64,000 nt of DNA, taken from assembly GCA_949987705.1 (NCBI GenBank), contig OX465281.1, forward strand, positions 1,962,001-2,026,000, in the 5' to 3' direction. The DNA comes from Thereva unica (Eukaryota; Arthropoda; Insecta; Diptera; Therevidae). Positions 21,840-32,728 of this stretch are shown here, in pieces. Position 1 is the stretch's first letter. The number at the start of each line of letters is the position of its first letter. Under the pieces are notes generated by a model. It was not told the DNA's origin. It did no database searches and saw nothing but the letters and a program-made list of their open reading frames with translations. A program made the translations under genes and the position numbers.

Positions 21840-22085
21840 ATTTTTTCATCGATAAATGTGTGGAAGGGTTCCAACACGCTTCCCTGCGCAACTCCAGCTA
21901 GTATCGAACAAAAGTCAGAAGATGTTTCTTCATTCATGACCCTGAACTTGCGCGACCAGATTGGTATGACTCAAGCAATTGGAAGTAATTGGTGAATAGA
22001 TAGATTTGGTCTATTCTGGAGTGGTTATTCCTGAATCTATGTTGAAAATCAGGAATACTTACGAAAGGCTTTCGACTTAGCAATT
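21840..22085 (-). pseudogene. Non-LTR reverse transcriptase fragment (degenerate)
   Basis: On the minus strand, 22085-22020 gives PDFQHRFRNNHS...DQI, the fingers motif of jockey/I/R1-type reverse transcriptases (usually QFGFR..HST..Q). At 21910-21860 it gives LAGVAQGSVLEPFHT, the (G)VPQGSVLGP motif. Between them the frame is lost and bases are missing. It directly adjoins the Gypsy fragment on its right in the same orientation; the two are different families that were probably brought together by nested insertion. Confidence 0.6.
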
Positions 22086-22124
22086 TTTCGATTATTCGTG
22101 CAGTAGTTGGTCACAGCCCTCCCC

Positions 22125-23290
22125 GTTCAGAGTGACAATCGATATCGTTCCGGAATTCTAATACGTCTTTTGAAGTTGGTATTCGAGGTATATCCCCCAT
22201 GTAGTTCGGCTGGTGATGCTCTAATATCCTCGTGCATTGATGCCCTTATTCCCAGTAGTACAATCGGGAGTTTCTCTGGTCCATCGTTGAGCTGCATGGT
22301 ATTTGATAGCCGTTTTAAGGGTCCTATGGAATCGCTCTATCATTTCGTCGGCTTGCGAATGATATGCAGATGGTCTGTGTCTCTTAAATCGCAACAGCTT
22401 CGCCAGATCATTGAAAAGAAATGGTTGAAACTGTCGTTCTTGGACCATGTCTATCTTTTTGGTATTCCGGGCTTCGAAATTCAACCAGATAAAAAAGCCT
22501 TTGCGACCACAAAATAGGAATTACCTCAGGCCGTCTTGTGAACCGATCTATACTCTTCTATGCGCTAACATCATAGTGGTATTGGTCCCACGATGTCCAA
22601 GTTAATATACTGAAACCGTCCTTCAGTTATTGGGAAATCAGCAATTTGAATGCTCATCTGCCGCTGTACCTTGCAGCTTGTGTCCATATGCATACGACTG
22701 GCTGCTTTAATTCTAGCGCAGACGACCTTCGGCATGTAAAGACGAATTCTTTCTATTGATGTGTCGCAGTCCAATCATGGTTGGGTGTTATTTTTTGTAA
22801 CTATAACCGCTGCTCAGAAAATTTTTGAAATCCTCTTCAATGCCTTGTTCTTTTGCTAAGTCCTCATATCCGATATCTGAGAAGTGAGAAGATAGCTTCA
22901 ACTCTCGACAATGTATTGGTTACTAGGTTGTCTTTTCCTAATAGAACGACAACGATTAATATCGGTTGTTCAATATAGCTCAGATGTCTAAGCTGCTTTA
23001 GGGGCGGCGGATTTTTACTGGAATGGGTACGTCAATGGCTTATGGTCAGTGTATAAATTGAATCGTCTACCTGCCAAAAGATGTTCAAAGTCCTTCAACG
23101 CTGCATAGGCACCTAGTAAATCACGGTCGTAAGCGCTGTTCACCTTCACCTGCGCTGATGTTAGCTTCTTACAAAAGAAACCAAGAGGTTGCCACCCACC
23201 TAGAACGTGCCGTTGTGCAACTGCCCCTAAAGATACTACATCATTAATGCCAATGGTGCATTTACCTGCGAAGAAGACTGCGTCGGCTAA
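22125..23290 (-). pseudogene. Ty3/Gypsy LTR-retrotransposon pol remnant (RNase H and integrase)
   Basis: Read on the minus strand from 23290 down, there is an RNase H domain (LGGWQPLGFFCKKLTSAQ, NSAYDRDLLGAYAALKDFEH, FNLYTDHKPLTYPF), then GKDNLVTNTLSRVEAI. The integrase N-terminal linker (FPITEGRFQYINLDIVGPIP, near 22575-22640) and an integrase core with LAKLLRFKRHRPSAYHSQAD and MIERFHRTLKTAIKYH (22480-22330) follow, then a C-terminal piece near 22190. The order RNase H then integrase is that of Ty3/Gypsy pol. Several frameshifts, stops and gaps make it non-functional. No gag, protease, LTRs or envelope frame was recognised nearby. Confidence 0.8.
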
Positions 23291-23445
23291 TGCTTATTTG
23301 GAGTTTTGTTCTTTCCGGCATGACACCCGTAGAGGGGGGATTGAAGTTCTGCTACGTTTGGTACAAAATGCCTGTAAAAGTTAATCATGCATAAAAATCA
23401 ACGATTACCACCCAAGACTCGCCCCCATCATGAAAGCCTACTCAA

Positions 23446-23500
23446 GACACACTACAGCGAAGTTCAATTGGTTTCACACAGGTGGCGCACCCCTTCAACC
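23446..23500 (+). repeat. Dispersed repeat E, copy 1, with CTCF-like core
   Basis: CACTACAGCGAAGTTCAATT, then GGTTTCACACAGGTGGCGC, matches copies at 27046-27170 and 44025-44130. The core CAGGTGGCGC (23479-23488) is retained in all three. Only the first part of the repeat survives here. Confidence 0.6.
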
Positions 23501-23533
23501 TAAGACACAAACCGCAAAAACTTTTTAAGACAT

Positions 23534-23840
23534 AGGCCTCGATTCCCAGATCCGACGGGAGGGAAGTGAGTTGCGGATTTGACACTTTGCGATTCTCAAA
23601 TCCGCAACCCCGAATTTCTTTTTGACATTTTCCGCGCTGTAAAAGTGTGATCCGCAACAAATTTTCTGCGGATTTGAACGACAAATGCGCCTAAGATAAT
23701 CTGACATCGTATATTTCATTATCGCGTGAGTCTTCACTCCGAATTTTCGATTTAAACCAATCCGGGACTGCGGATTTGAGAATCGCAAAGTGTCAAATCC
23801 GCACTCACTTCGCTCCCGTCGGATCTGGGAATCGAGGCCA
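23534..23840. mobile_element. Inverted-repeat element, about 71-bp termini
   Basis: Left terminus 23535-23606 (GGCCTCGATTCCCAGATCCG ... CAAATCCGCA) is inverted at 23769-23839 with few differences. ATA lies directly outside both ends and may be a 3-bp target duplication. Within the termini, GCGGATTTGA/TCAAATCCGC is itself repeated. It has no coding capacity. Confidence 0.88.
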
Positions 23841-23849
23841 TAAACCGCA

Positions 23850-25915
23850 AAAGATTTAGCCCAAGACACAAACCAAAGGCTTGATTTCTCAATATTGTGA
23901 AATAGGTGGTTCCGTCCCCCTATAGCCTTACTACTCTTGTATACCCTACCATGCATATTTGTATGGACCGACCACAAACTTATTTATCGTCATTTAGCAT
24001 CAAGAAATGGATTTATGCTTCGCAGCTTGCTATTTGATGGCAAGATCCCTTTGTCCTTATGCCACGCAATATCGCTAGAGACATCGGCTCCCTGAGTTAC
24101 TTTATTCCAGAGCGTGAATGCAAGGTCAAGTTCGAAAAAGCTGAGAACGCACTAAAAGTTCTGCCACTATAATAAGATTCATCAGGTTTGAAAATCTCTG
24201 TAGTAATTGAGGTGTGGACTCGTAGAGCTGATTGGAAAAGGTCTATGTCTCGTTCCTCTTTAAGAATGTCGTCGTTGTTTGGTTGTACTGGACACTGCCA
24301 AGACGTTGAATTCGGCTTAACCCTAAGTTCCCGAACACCACCAGGCATGTGCTTCCAGATCTGATCCTGGTACTCCTCCTTTCTGATTGTAGGGCACTAT
24401 TATGAATATGAAAAGTGTGGAGGTTAATGCAGCACAAATTAATGTTGATATTTACGAGCTGGCATTTTAGATATGTTTTAGGATACTCTTTTTAATCCTC
24501 GTATCAATTCTTCATTTGAATTTATTCGGGTTTTGTTTTCGTCACCACAAAACGAATAAAAACGGCTCAATTCGCGAACGACAATTTCGCGGGATTAACC
24601 GATAACAGGGCGAGATTCATCAAATAAGAAAACTCCCAATTCGAACATTGCAACGCGAAGAGACACATTCACTGAGCCGGAAACAAGGAAGATTTAACGC
24701 GTCCTCGAAACAAATATCGAATTTCACATCAAATGCTCAGTCAGTCAGAGTTGATTCCCGCTCATTATCGCGGCGAAAGTAGGGCAGTTGAAATCAATGA
24801 CTTTTCGCGACTGTGTTTATCTCTCGCCAAGTTCGGAGCACGTCATTGAGTCAATTATCGTTCCCCCGTCGTGACGTCAGAGGCATTAATTAAAAGCAAT
24901 CAAACATCAAGCCTTGCACTATTACTGAACTAGCAGCATAAAGCGCTGCGCAGCGAATTCTCGGTCGCAGCACAATTTTCAGCAGCGGCAAATTGGAGCG
25001 AACACATAATGGCATATTCCCAAAACTGTCGCTGGTACTGGCAGCGAGGAAAACATACGCGCCGTCATCAATACATATTCACCGTGCAAAAATACCGCAG
25101 ATTTCAATAAATTCGCCAACAATTCGGAAAGAGGTCACCGACTTATCGCAATTCGCCGCGTAACGAGCGAGAGATAGGCGTGCCACACCGCGCCAGAATC
25201 AGAGCGAGCGGCTGCGGCGCTGCTGAAATAATAAAAAGCTCCGAAAGTGAGCGCGAAAAATTGTCACAGAAACCTTGGGGAATGTTTTTTTTTATTTTTA
25301 ACTTTTGTGTATTTTCGTCCATGTTTGTTTGTGTTGCAAAGCGAACGCGAAAAGCGATTATTAAGTCAGGGGCAAGATAGCGGCGGCGGCGGCAGCAGCG
25401 GCATTTTCGAAATGATCAAAAATTTTCAAGGACGTTCGATATAATAAAAAAATTTACTCGCTCACACTCCTGACATCTGGTGGAAGCTTGTGAAATTCGA
25501 GGAGTGCATGCGAACGCATCGTAAAAAGGGAAACGGATTTTTATACTTCGCTTTTATTAATAGCAACGCAGAGAATCACTTATTAATTGTGCACCAAGGG
25601 CAGAAGAGTGTGAAGAAGGGTGAGACTGCGGGGGAGAAACATAACGAAAAGACAAAGAAGGACAGCGAAGAGTGCTGGTGTAACTTTTGGGCTAAAATTA
25701 GCACCTAAGTTTGACTTTCTAAGTAATGTGGGAGCGGATCACGACACTTTTACAGAATCTGAAAACTGCCAGCCAAGAAACGAAATTAATTATGGAATTC
25801 TGGAAAAGAGTATTAATAAAAGTTACAACGGTTTTGCGGGTACGAAGGATTAGTCGCAAACACGCTAATGAATCGGTTTCGTATAACTTTCTTGAGCAAA
25901 AATCTCTTAGAAAAG
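23850..25915. other. Intron stretch without recognised genes
   Basis: The interval 24540-25250 has a mixed AT/CG texture with many TCGCG and AATTCGC words and no repeats that I see. It could be regulatory. Short frames at 24097-24348 (minus) and 25490-25708 (plus, Lys/Glu-rich) resemble no known protein. Confidence 0.3.
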
Positions 25916-25934
25916 ATTACCAAGGTCGCGCGTC

Positions 25935-26035
25935 TGTCATGTCAGTAATCTCGTTACTGGGAATGGAGGAGTTAGGGCGCCCTACTGCCATTCTAGAGGT
26001 CAAAGGTTCGATTCCAGGCATCTTTCCACATTTAC
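25935..26035 (+). repeat. tRNA-like sequence, probable SINE head
   Basis: GGTTCGATTCC at 26005-26015 is a full match to the pol III B box. GGAGTTAGGGCGCCCTACTG about 35 bases upstream sits where an A-box/D-arm should be, and AGAGGTCAAAGGTTCGATTC resembles a variable loop plus T-arm. A proper acceptor stem does not fold, so it is not a working tRNA gene. The 3' boundary is unclear. Confidence 0.5.
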
Positions 26036-26235
26036 CATTAGCTAATACTCTATCAGTATTCTTCCATTTCTGGCTAAGGTTCTTGCAAACTTGATAGGAA
26101 CTCAAATCCTTGAGTACTGTTATCGACTTCGACTCATAAATGTGTGGCCAGGACCGGCGTTTGGTTTTTTTGCGCCCAGTGCAGTATGCCACATTGCGCC
26201 CCCATCAGCTGTTCATGTTTTGATCGTAGTGAAGG

Positions 26236-26385
26236 GCAATGGAAAATGACTCAAACATTCTGTGGAGTTCCTTTAATATATGAAATAGAAGGCCCGGGAA
26301 CACTTTTTCACTTTTTTCTGAAATTGCGCCCGGTGCAAATGCAACAACGTACCTATGAAAACGCCGCCCCGTGCCTCTGTCCAAT
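26236..26385 (+). repeat. Dispersed repeat F, copy 1
   Basis: AAAATGACTCAAACATTCTG, TTTAATATATGAAATAGAAGG, then TTTCTGAAATTGCGCCCGGTG, GCAAATGCA and CCTATGAAAACGCCGCCCC match 26788-26939 in order. A related inverted segment (GGACCGGCGTTTGG, TTGCGCCCAGTGCA) lies at 26150-26185, so the copy may have inverted ends. Non-coding. Confidence 0.55.
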
Positions 26386-26711
26386 CACGATTTGCTTCGC
26401 GATCTTGCTTTTGTGCTGAGTTTGCTTGCGCTTTACCTTCAAAAAACTCTCTCGGCAATGCTGTTTAACGTTCCAGGATGTTTTCAGGATTAGCTGCTCA
26501 AATCTCCATAATAGAGATCCCTATGTCGTTCTCAAGCCTTCATATTTCAAGGAATAATAGGTGACTACTGCACTGCATGTACTAGTGTCTACTATAGAAT
26601 CATACAGAGAAAAAAACAGCCCACCTTACCAGCCTTCCCGGATATAGAAGGCCGAATTAGAGATCCATAATAGTATGAACTGCAAATCAAGAACAATGGC
26701 ACCGTACCTGC

Positions 26712-26780
26712 CAAGAAAGGATAGACGACGAAATCAGGCGAACGAACTGCAATTGGATTGGCCACACCTTGCGAAAGACA
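26712..26780 (+). mobile_element. Fragment of non-LTR family B (C-terminal RT region)
   Basis: CCAAGAAAGGATAGACGACG, AAATCAGGCGAACGAACTGC, AATTGGATTGGCCACACCTT is almost the same as the minus strand at 54960-54905. It encodes RIDDEIRRTNCNWIGHTLRK, the conserved WIGHTLR segment downstream of the polymerase domain. It is cut off at AAAGACAATGG by repeat F copy 2. Confidence 0.6.
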
Positions 26781-26787
26781 ATGGAAA

Positions 26788-26939
26788 AAGGCACAGACAT
26801 TCTGTACAGTTTCTTTAATATATGACAGTAAAGGCACGGGAAACTTCCATTTTTTCCCTTTATTTTTTTTTAAATCTTAATTTCTGAAATTGCGCCCGGT
26901 GCAAGTGCACCATTTGCACCTATGAAAGCGCCGCCCCTG
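26788..26939 (+). repeat. Dispersed repeat F, copy 2
   Basis: Matches 26236-26385 (ACATTCTGTACAGTT, TTTAATATATGACAGTAAAGG, TTTCTGAAATTGCGCCCGGTG, CCTATGAAAGCGCCGCCCC), with an extra T-run in the middle. The pair flank the interval 26390-26780. Confidence 0.55.
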
Positions 26940-27045
26940 TGTGTGGAAGTCTGGCTTTCGCAAGGAGTATAGCACACGCAGGAATCTAGATCAAATTCTC
27001 CCACACAGTCTCACCCAACGTAGCCGATTCTCACCTAAGAAACAC

Positions 27046-27170
27046 TACAGTGAAGTTCAACTAGTTTCGCACAGGTGGCGCTCACAGAAAAAGCTCACCA
27101 CAGGTTCTTGTCCCGGATAAAGCTCACACCCTAGCTCACAACCTAGTCCAGTAACACCATGGTTATACTA
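27046..27170 (+). repeat. Dispersed repeat E, copy 2, with CTCF-like core
   Basis: CACTACAGTGAAGTTCAACT, AGTTTCGCACAGGTGGCGCT, then GGTTCTTGTCCCGGATAAAG and CTCACACCCTAGCTCACAAC match 44025-44130 closely. CAGGTGGCGC lies at 27072-27081. Confidence 0.65.
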
Positions 27171-27179
27171 TTCAGACCA

Positions 27180-29355
27180 ATAGGCCCGAAATTAGTCTGA
27201 AACTAACAAGCTGCCCTCGACGAGTAACGTATTCCGCACGTTTTAGATGGACAGAGCTCTGCCAATATTTTTATCGGTCCGAAGCCGGCTATTGGGCCTC
27301 TCAACTCTCGCCTCCTAGACCATTGGACTTGGATGAAGTAAACCAAAGACTGTAGGTCCACATCTTGCTCGGCGCAGCAGAAAAGATGTCAGGACACTAA
27401 TTGGTTTGGGAATGCACTCTAAATTTCCATCTTTGAAGAATCAGAAGGACAAAGTGCCTCATCTCATCTGCAGACTCTATCTCGAGGAGGACGAAGTTAC
27501 AGTTCATCTTCTCTGCCACTCTGGCACCATAGCGAAAAGTAGGGTCTCTTGGTCTGGCAGGATCTTGCTTGATGAAACAGAATCTTGTTCCATAATTTAA
27601 TTTTGGTCTGTTTATGAACAAACTCCTAGATTCTAATCTGACACAAGAAAGGGGATGGTGCGATGTGCTAGTCCAGCAGGTTCATCTAGTCCAAACTTCT
27701 TACGACGCAGTAGAGCAGAGAATGAATGTGGGAAATGGCTTATCTTAATGCTCTATTCCCCAAGCCTTTTGCTGATAGAGGTGAAACCCCATCGTACGAC
27801 AATATCAAGGACTCACTTGTGTCATGCGATATTCCCACTCTCTAACAACTCGCCCGCATATTGAAATTAATGTTGTGGATTAGACTAGCGATAAGTTTCC
27901 CAAGTGAATAAGATACAAAATGGCGACTTAAATATAAATTTCTGCAGCAAATTAACGATTCCACAACCCATACTGAACGCGAAACGTTGTAAGACAACAA
28001 TTTCCCTCAGCAATTCCGTCCAACTTGAACCTCGAATCGAGTGTTTACATTTCCGTATCGGACTCTTAAAGCGAAACCTTTTAATGCGAGTCGATACGTC
28101 CGAACCACTAATATTCGCTAATCCACCTAATCCACCGTTCGCCCCCCCGCTCCTGCCCTCGCTGCCACTGCTATATTATTTAGAACTTTCGTATTTCACT
28201 GAAGTTGTTTTTCTGTTGTTTCAGCACTTTTTCCCTCTTGCGCCTTTTCACTCGGTTTTTCATCTTGAAGCCTATTGTCCCATGCGCCTCCACTCCATTT
28301 ACCCCCGGGGAGCCTCCACAACTCTTTAACTGAAGTCTTATCCATTCTTCTTCTGGGCCATTGCAAAAGGGATGGTTAAGTGTTTAGTCTTTAGTTTTCC
28401 TCCATATAATCCTTTCCCCCCACTCCGGTGCACGTTCCTTTTCGTGTTCTCTAGGTTTTTTGTGTGCAAAAGAAAATAAATGAAAAGAATGAAGACGTTG
28501 GAGGGGGGATGGCCGAAGAGGGGGATATGGAATAAGTGGAGAGGCATTGCATCATCATCCTCATCTCGTTGTCGGAGCTCTGTTGCTGCCAGCATTCAAG
28601 ATTCCTTGGGATTAGGCTGAATTCAAGTGTTTGTCGCTCGTAGACTTTTGTTTCGTTGTTGTCCTGAAGATACTCAGGACGAATAAGGATGAATGAACGA
28701 GAGAAGGCAAGGCACGGAGAGCGGCCGTCATCGTCGTCGTCTTAAGCCGAAGCAGAAGCTTTCAAACAATTTTGAAGATTGCTTCGGGTGGGTGGGGGTG
28801 TTCAGGGGAGATGGACCTGCATGATGGGAATTTCATTTTCAAAATTAATAATCAGGCCAATTGCAGAAATTTGGATATTCAACTGATTTCAATCGTTTGC
28901 ACAGCCGCGAAAGTTGCGTATGATTATTTTACGCTGAGAGGATGTTTCCCAGGGCAAGACAACTACAGAGAAAATGTTCAGTTTCCTCTCTGGATTGTTC
29001 CACCATCAACGGCAGTGGATGTTATATGGAATTCTCAAATTAGCCGTATTATCTCCCTTTGGTCAGTGTCCTTTAATGATCGACATAATTCTGTTGAAGT
29101 CCTTTCACCCTTCATCAGGTGGTCTTTGGATCTCTGCTTGGTCTAGATAGACGAACCTCCCTCTTCTAAGTTACGACCAGACGAGCTCTTGTGACTCGTG
29201 CTTGTCATTGATGGTTTGTGACTATTTTTGTGACCATCAGCTGTTTTGCGAAGTTGAATTTCAATATCAGGTGGACACACGCCCCATCTACCATTCCTAG
29301 TGGTAGAGAACCTAGTATATCTCTGTGTCCACATGTCCTCTCTCTACGCAGCAGG
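27180..29355. other. Intron stretch without recognised genes
   Basis: No repeat family was recognised. A pyrimidine-rich interval lies at 28130-28290, with C-runs. The interval 28480-28590 is rich in GGGG and GATG. Frames at 27904-28329 (plus) and 28772-29146 (plus) are uninterrupted for over 120 codons but show no domain or composition bias I can place; they are most likely chance. Confidence 0.3.
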
Positions 29356-29605
29356 TTTATTTTATTTATTTATTTATTATATTAACAGGAGAGTACACAA
29401 GATTTTCATCTTTTAGAGTACATATAAAAAAGAAAGAAAAAAAAAAATATAACTACATAATATATAGACTAACCTAACCTTACCTATAGACTAACCTAAC
29501 CTAACCTTAATAAACTATGAGAGGGAAGGGACGAGAAAGAAGGAAAAAAGCAGAAGTAAGAACCAAGAGAGGAAAAGAGCAGGAGATAGAAAAAGACAGA
29601 AAATA

Positions 29606-32440
29606 CTAAAGAGAAGTAGAGGGAGATAGAAAGAGAGATGCTTGCTTTCTGAAATTCTTGGCTGTGCCTATTCTTTGAATATTGCTAGGAAGGTTGTTCC
29701 AAAGTCTAATCGAATGCACAAAGAAGGAACGGCTACCCATTAGGGAATAATGTACAGGAATACGAAATTTAATCGAACGCATGGATTGCAGAGGAAGGAG
29801 GAATTCTGAGAGGTAAGAGGGACATTTCGTGTGGAGAACTTTATGCACTAGGACCAATGCAGCGACATCAACAAAACAGAAGAGGTCGCAGCCAAGTAGG
29901 GAGTTTCGTACACCAGACACATGATCTGATCTGCGCAAGTGAAAAATGAACCTTAAACAATCATTAAATGCGACTGATAGACGTTGACGACAAGATGCAT
30001 CAAGGGATATATATACAAGGGAGCCATAGAGGAAGTGTGGAACAATAAGAGCTTTAACAAGCTTGAGCCGAATAGACGATGACAAAAGGCTACCATAAAG
30101 CCTAAGTCTCCGTAACGTGCCATAGATTTTGGAAAGCGTGAGTGAGATATGGTTGCAGCAGGATAGCTTAGAATTAATGGCAATACCAAGATTATTAACA
30201 CAGTCAACAACGGGAAGAGAAACATTATTAAGTGATATGGCTGGAATATTGTCTAGAGAAAGAGAGCGACGACTAAGAATGAGTACTTGGGATTTATTAG
30301 GATTAAGTTTAAGGAAATTGGAAGAGCTCCATTCATTTATCAGGCATAAGACATTATTGAGATCAGAAATACAGGATTCAATCCGATTGGGAGGACATGA
30401 AGTATATAACTGTAGATCATCAGCATATAAATGAAAGGAGCATGCATGGATAATATCAGGGAGATCATTAACATACAACGAAAAAAGAAGGGGGCCAAGG
30501 ATAGAACCTTGTGGAACACCCAAGGGTACAGGTAGGAAAGATGATACAATAGAATTATGCCGCACACATTGGTGTCTATTAGAAAGAAGAGAAGAAAAAA
30601 GACGAGTTGCAGAAGAGGAAAAACTATAGAGCTGGCTAAGCTTGGAAATTAGAAGCGAGTGAACCACAGAATCAAACGCCTTAGAAAAATCAAGAAGAAC
30701 TAATATCGCAATGTCACCTCGGTCAAGCATAGAACGCAGGTCAGTAGTTACCTTTAGTACAGCTGTCTCACAGCTGTGAAGTTTACGGAAGCCAGATTGG
30801 AATTTAGAGAGGAAATTATTAGAATCAAGATAACCAACAACTTGAATAAAGATGACTTTCTCCAAAGCTTTGGCTAGGAAAGGTAGAATACTTATAGGGC
30901 GAAAATCGGATATGTCAGAGGGAGAAGATTTTTTAGGTAATGGAATTACTATGGCTTTTTTCCATAGCAAGGGAACTTGGGAAATTGTAAGGCAGTAATT
31001 AAAAATGTGTGTTATAGTTTCCACAATTAGGGGGGAGAGAAGCTTGATAAAGCGAGGAGAAATTCCATCAAATCCAACGCTGTTAGAGGAGATGGACAGC
31101 AATATTTTAAGAACTTCGGATGAGTCCACACATCGGAAGCTAAAGCCATCAGAACTAAGAGAATCAAAAGAGACAGAATTAGAAGAGGGGGAAGAGATAG
31201 GATCAGGAGGACATTGGATGAAAGATGCATTAAGACGATTTACATCAGTATTAAAGGGGATAGGCACCGAAGCATGAATACCCAAAGAACGAAGATTATG
31301 CCACAGTTGTTTAGATTTTAAAGCAGGATCAAGTTTGCAGGAGTAATACTCGCGTTTAGCGGAGATAACCTTACTAGTGATGAGATTACGAAGCTTTTTG
31401 TATTCGCTTAAGTAGCCAGGGATCTTAGTCCTGCGATAGCGTCTGTACATGGACTCGCGCTGCATTATCAAGTCGCGGATTTCACGCGAAAACCAAGGAC
31501 AAGGTGAAGACAGATTGCATCTTCTAGTAACCAAGGGAACACACCGATCATAGAGAGATCGAATAAAAGAGGTCAGGAGATCGACTTTAGTGTCAACACA
31601 GGTAGTGTTATATATATCGCCCCAAGGCACAGAAGAGGCTAGTTCGGAGAGCCGATTGAAATTGATGTTCTTATAATCGCGATAAGAAAATGACGAATAC
31701 ATGGAAGACTGGCGAAAGGTAAAACGAATAGAGAGAAACAGAATATCATGATCGAGGAAGCTAGGGGGAGAAATTTGGTTGTGTTTTAACACTGAATCAA
31801 TAGAGGTAGTAGATAGAACATCAAGTAGGGAAGGATTACAGCAATTCAGAAAAGTAGGAAGACGATTAAGAATATGTAAGTCCAAAGATGCGAGAAAAAA
31901 TCTAAGCGAATTTGCACGTGAATTGTCCCTAAGCAAATTAACATTAAAGTCCCCAGCAACCATTATATTGTCATAATGAACAGAGAAGCGAGAAACAAAG
32001 TTGTGGAACTCAACAGCAACATCGGGATTAAATATATTAGGGGGACAGTATACATTGACGACAACACATTTATCATATTTAGATTTTATCTCAACAGCAA
32101 TGAACTCAAATTGAGAGCCACTCGATTTACCAACAACTCTAGATAGAAGCATAGAGGATACATATATGGCAACCCCACCACCAGTACGACCAACACGATC
32201 ATTGCGATGCAGCGAAAAGCCAGATAGGGAAACAAAAGAGGAAGGGACTTCAGGTTTAAGCCAAGTCTCACTTACTAGCAGAACATGAATTTTAGTACGG
32301 TCGCACATATACCTAAGCTCGTCCATTTTGTTTTTTAAGCTCCTCGCATTCATAGTGCATATATTCAGTCCTGAAGTGGAGGAACAGAGAATATTGAGTA
32401 GCATTCCCACATTGCACACCCGATTAGAAGAACGATTCAT
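29606..32440 (-). CDS. Non-LTR retrotransposon ORF2: AP-type endonuclease and reverse transcriptase
   Basis: This 944-residue frame is uninterrupted. Endonuclease domain, residues about 25-240: MNARSLKNK, catalytic Glu in VSETWLKPE (E58), GGGVAIYVS, VNVYCPPN, AGDFNVNLL (162-170), and LDHD (229-232) with the catalytic His. Reverse transcriptase, about 495-760: IPLPKKSSPSDISDFRPISI, QSGFRKLHSCETA, LLDFSKAFDSVVH (first Asp about 584), GVPQGSILGPLLFSLYVNDL (641-660), LYADDLQLY (671-679). No RNase H domain follows. The catalytic residues are all present, so the enzyme could be active. It nicks the target DNA and copies element RNA at the nick. The HSCETAVL and YADDLQLY variants point to the CR1 side of the group. 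The start codon is an ATG 289 bases after the ORF1 stop. Confidence 0.93.
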   Translation of the reverse strand: MNRSSNRVCNVGMLLNILCSSTSGLNICTMNARSLKNKMDELRYMCDRTKIHVLLVSETWLKPEVPSSFVSLSGFSLHRNDRVGRTGGGVAIYVSSMLLSRVVGKSSGSQFEFIAVEIKSKYDKCVVVNVYCPPNIFNPDVAVEFHNFVSRFSVHYDNIMVAGDFNVNLLRDNSRANSLRFFLASLDLHILNRLPTFLNCCNPSLLDVLSTTSIDSVLKHNQISPPSFLDHDILFLSIRFTFRQSSMYSSFSYRDYKNINFNRLSELASSVPWGDIYNTTCVDTKVDLLTSFIRSLYDRCVPLVTRRCNLSSPCPWFSREIRDLIMQRESMYRRYRRTKIPGYLSEYKKLRNLITSKVISAKREYYSCKLDPALKSKQLWHNLRSLGIHASVPIPFNTDVNRLNASFIQCPPDPISSPSSNSVSFDSLSSDGFSFRCVDSSEVLKILLSISSNSVGFDGISPRFIKLLSPLIVETITHIFNYCLTISQVPLLWKKAIVIPLPKKSSPSDISDFRPISILPFLAKALEKVIFIQVVGYLDSNNFLSKFQSGFRKLHSCETAVLKVTTDLRSMLDRGDIAILVLLDFSKAFDSVVHSLLISKLSQLYSFSSSATRLFSSLLSNRHQCVRHNSIVSSFLPVPLGVPQGSILGPLLFSLYVNDLPDIIHACSFHLYADDLQLYTSCPPNRIESCISDLNNVLCLINEWSSSNFLKLNPNKSQVLILSRRSLSLDNIPAISLNNVSLPVVDCVNNLGIAINSKLSCCNHISLTLSKIYGTLRRLRLYGSLLSSSIRLKLVKALIVPHFLYGSLVYISLDASCRQRLSVAFNDCLRFIFHLRRSDHVSGVRNSLLGCDLFCFVDVAALVLVHKVLHTKCPSYLSEFLLPLQSMRSIKFRIPVHYSLMGSRSFFVHSIRLWNNLPSNIQRIGTAKNFRKQASLFLSPSTSL

Positions 32441-32728
32441 TAATAAATTTTATCATAACGCACAACCAAGAATACAGAAGCAACCACAAGGAAAATATCT
32501 AGAAAGCAGAAGAAAATAGAAGGGGAAGATATGTAGAAGAAAGCAGAAGAAAACAATAAAAAAAGAAGATAGAGAGAAACAACACAGTGAAGAGGAAATC
32601 TATTGAACCTTAATATTAAAAAATAATACTTAAAAATACTAGTAGCACTTAAAAATAGTAGTATCATCATTTTCCAGCATAGATCGTTGATGATGACCCC
32701 AGTGGCGAGGAGCTGCTCCAAAAATTCT

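Noticed and set aside
26005..26015. Functional tRNA gene at the B box
   Set aside because: The acceptor stem and a clean anticodon stem do not form; the A-box is damaged. Called a SINE-like fragment instead.
28772..29146. 124-codon plus-strand frame next to the CR1 element
   Set aside because: No similarity to element proteins or known families. It ends before the element tail and lacks any supporting context.
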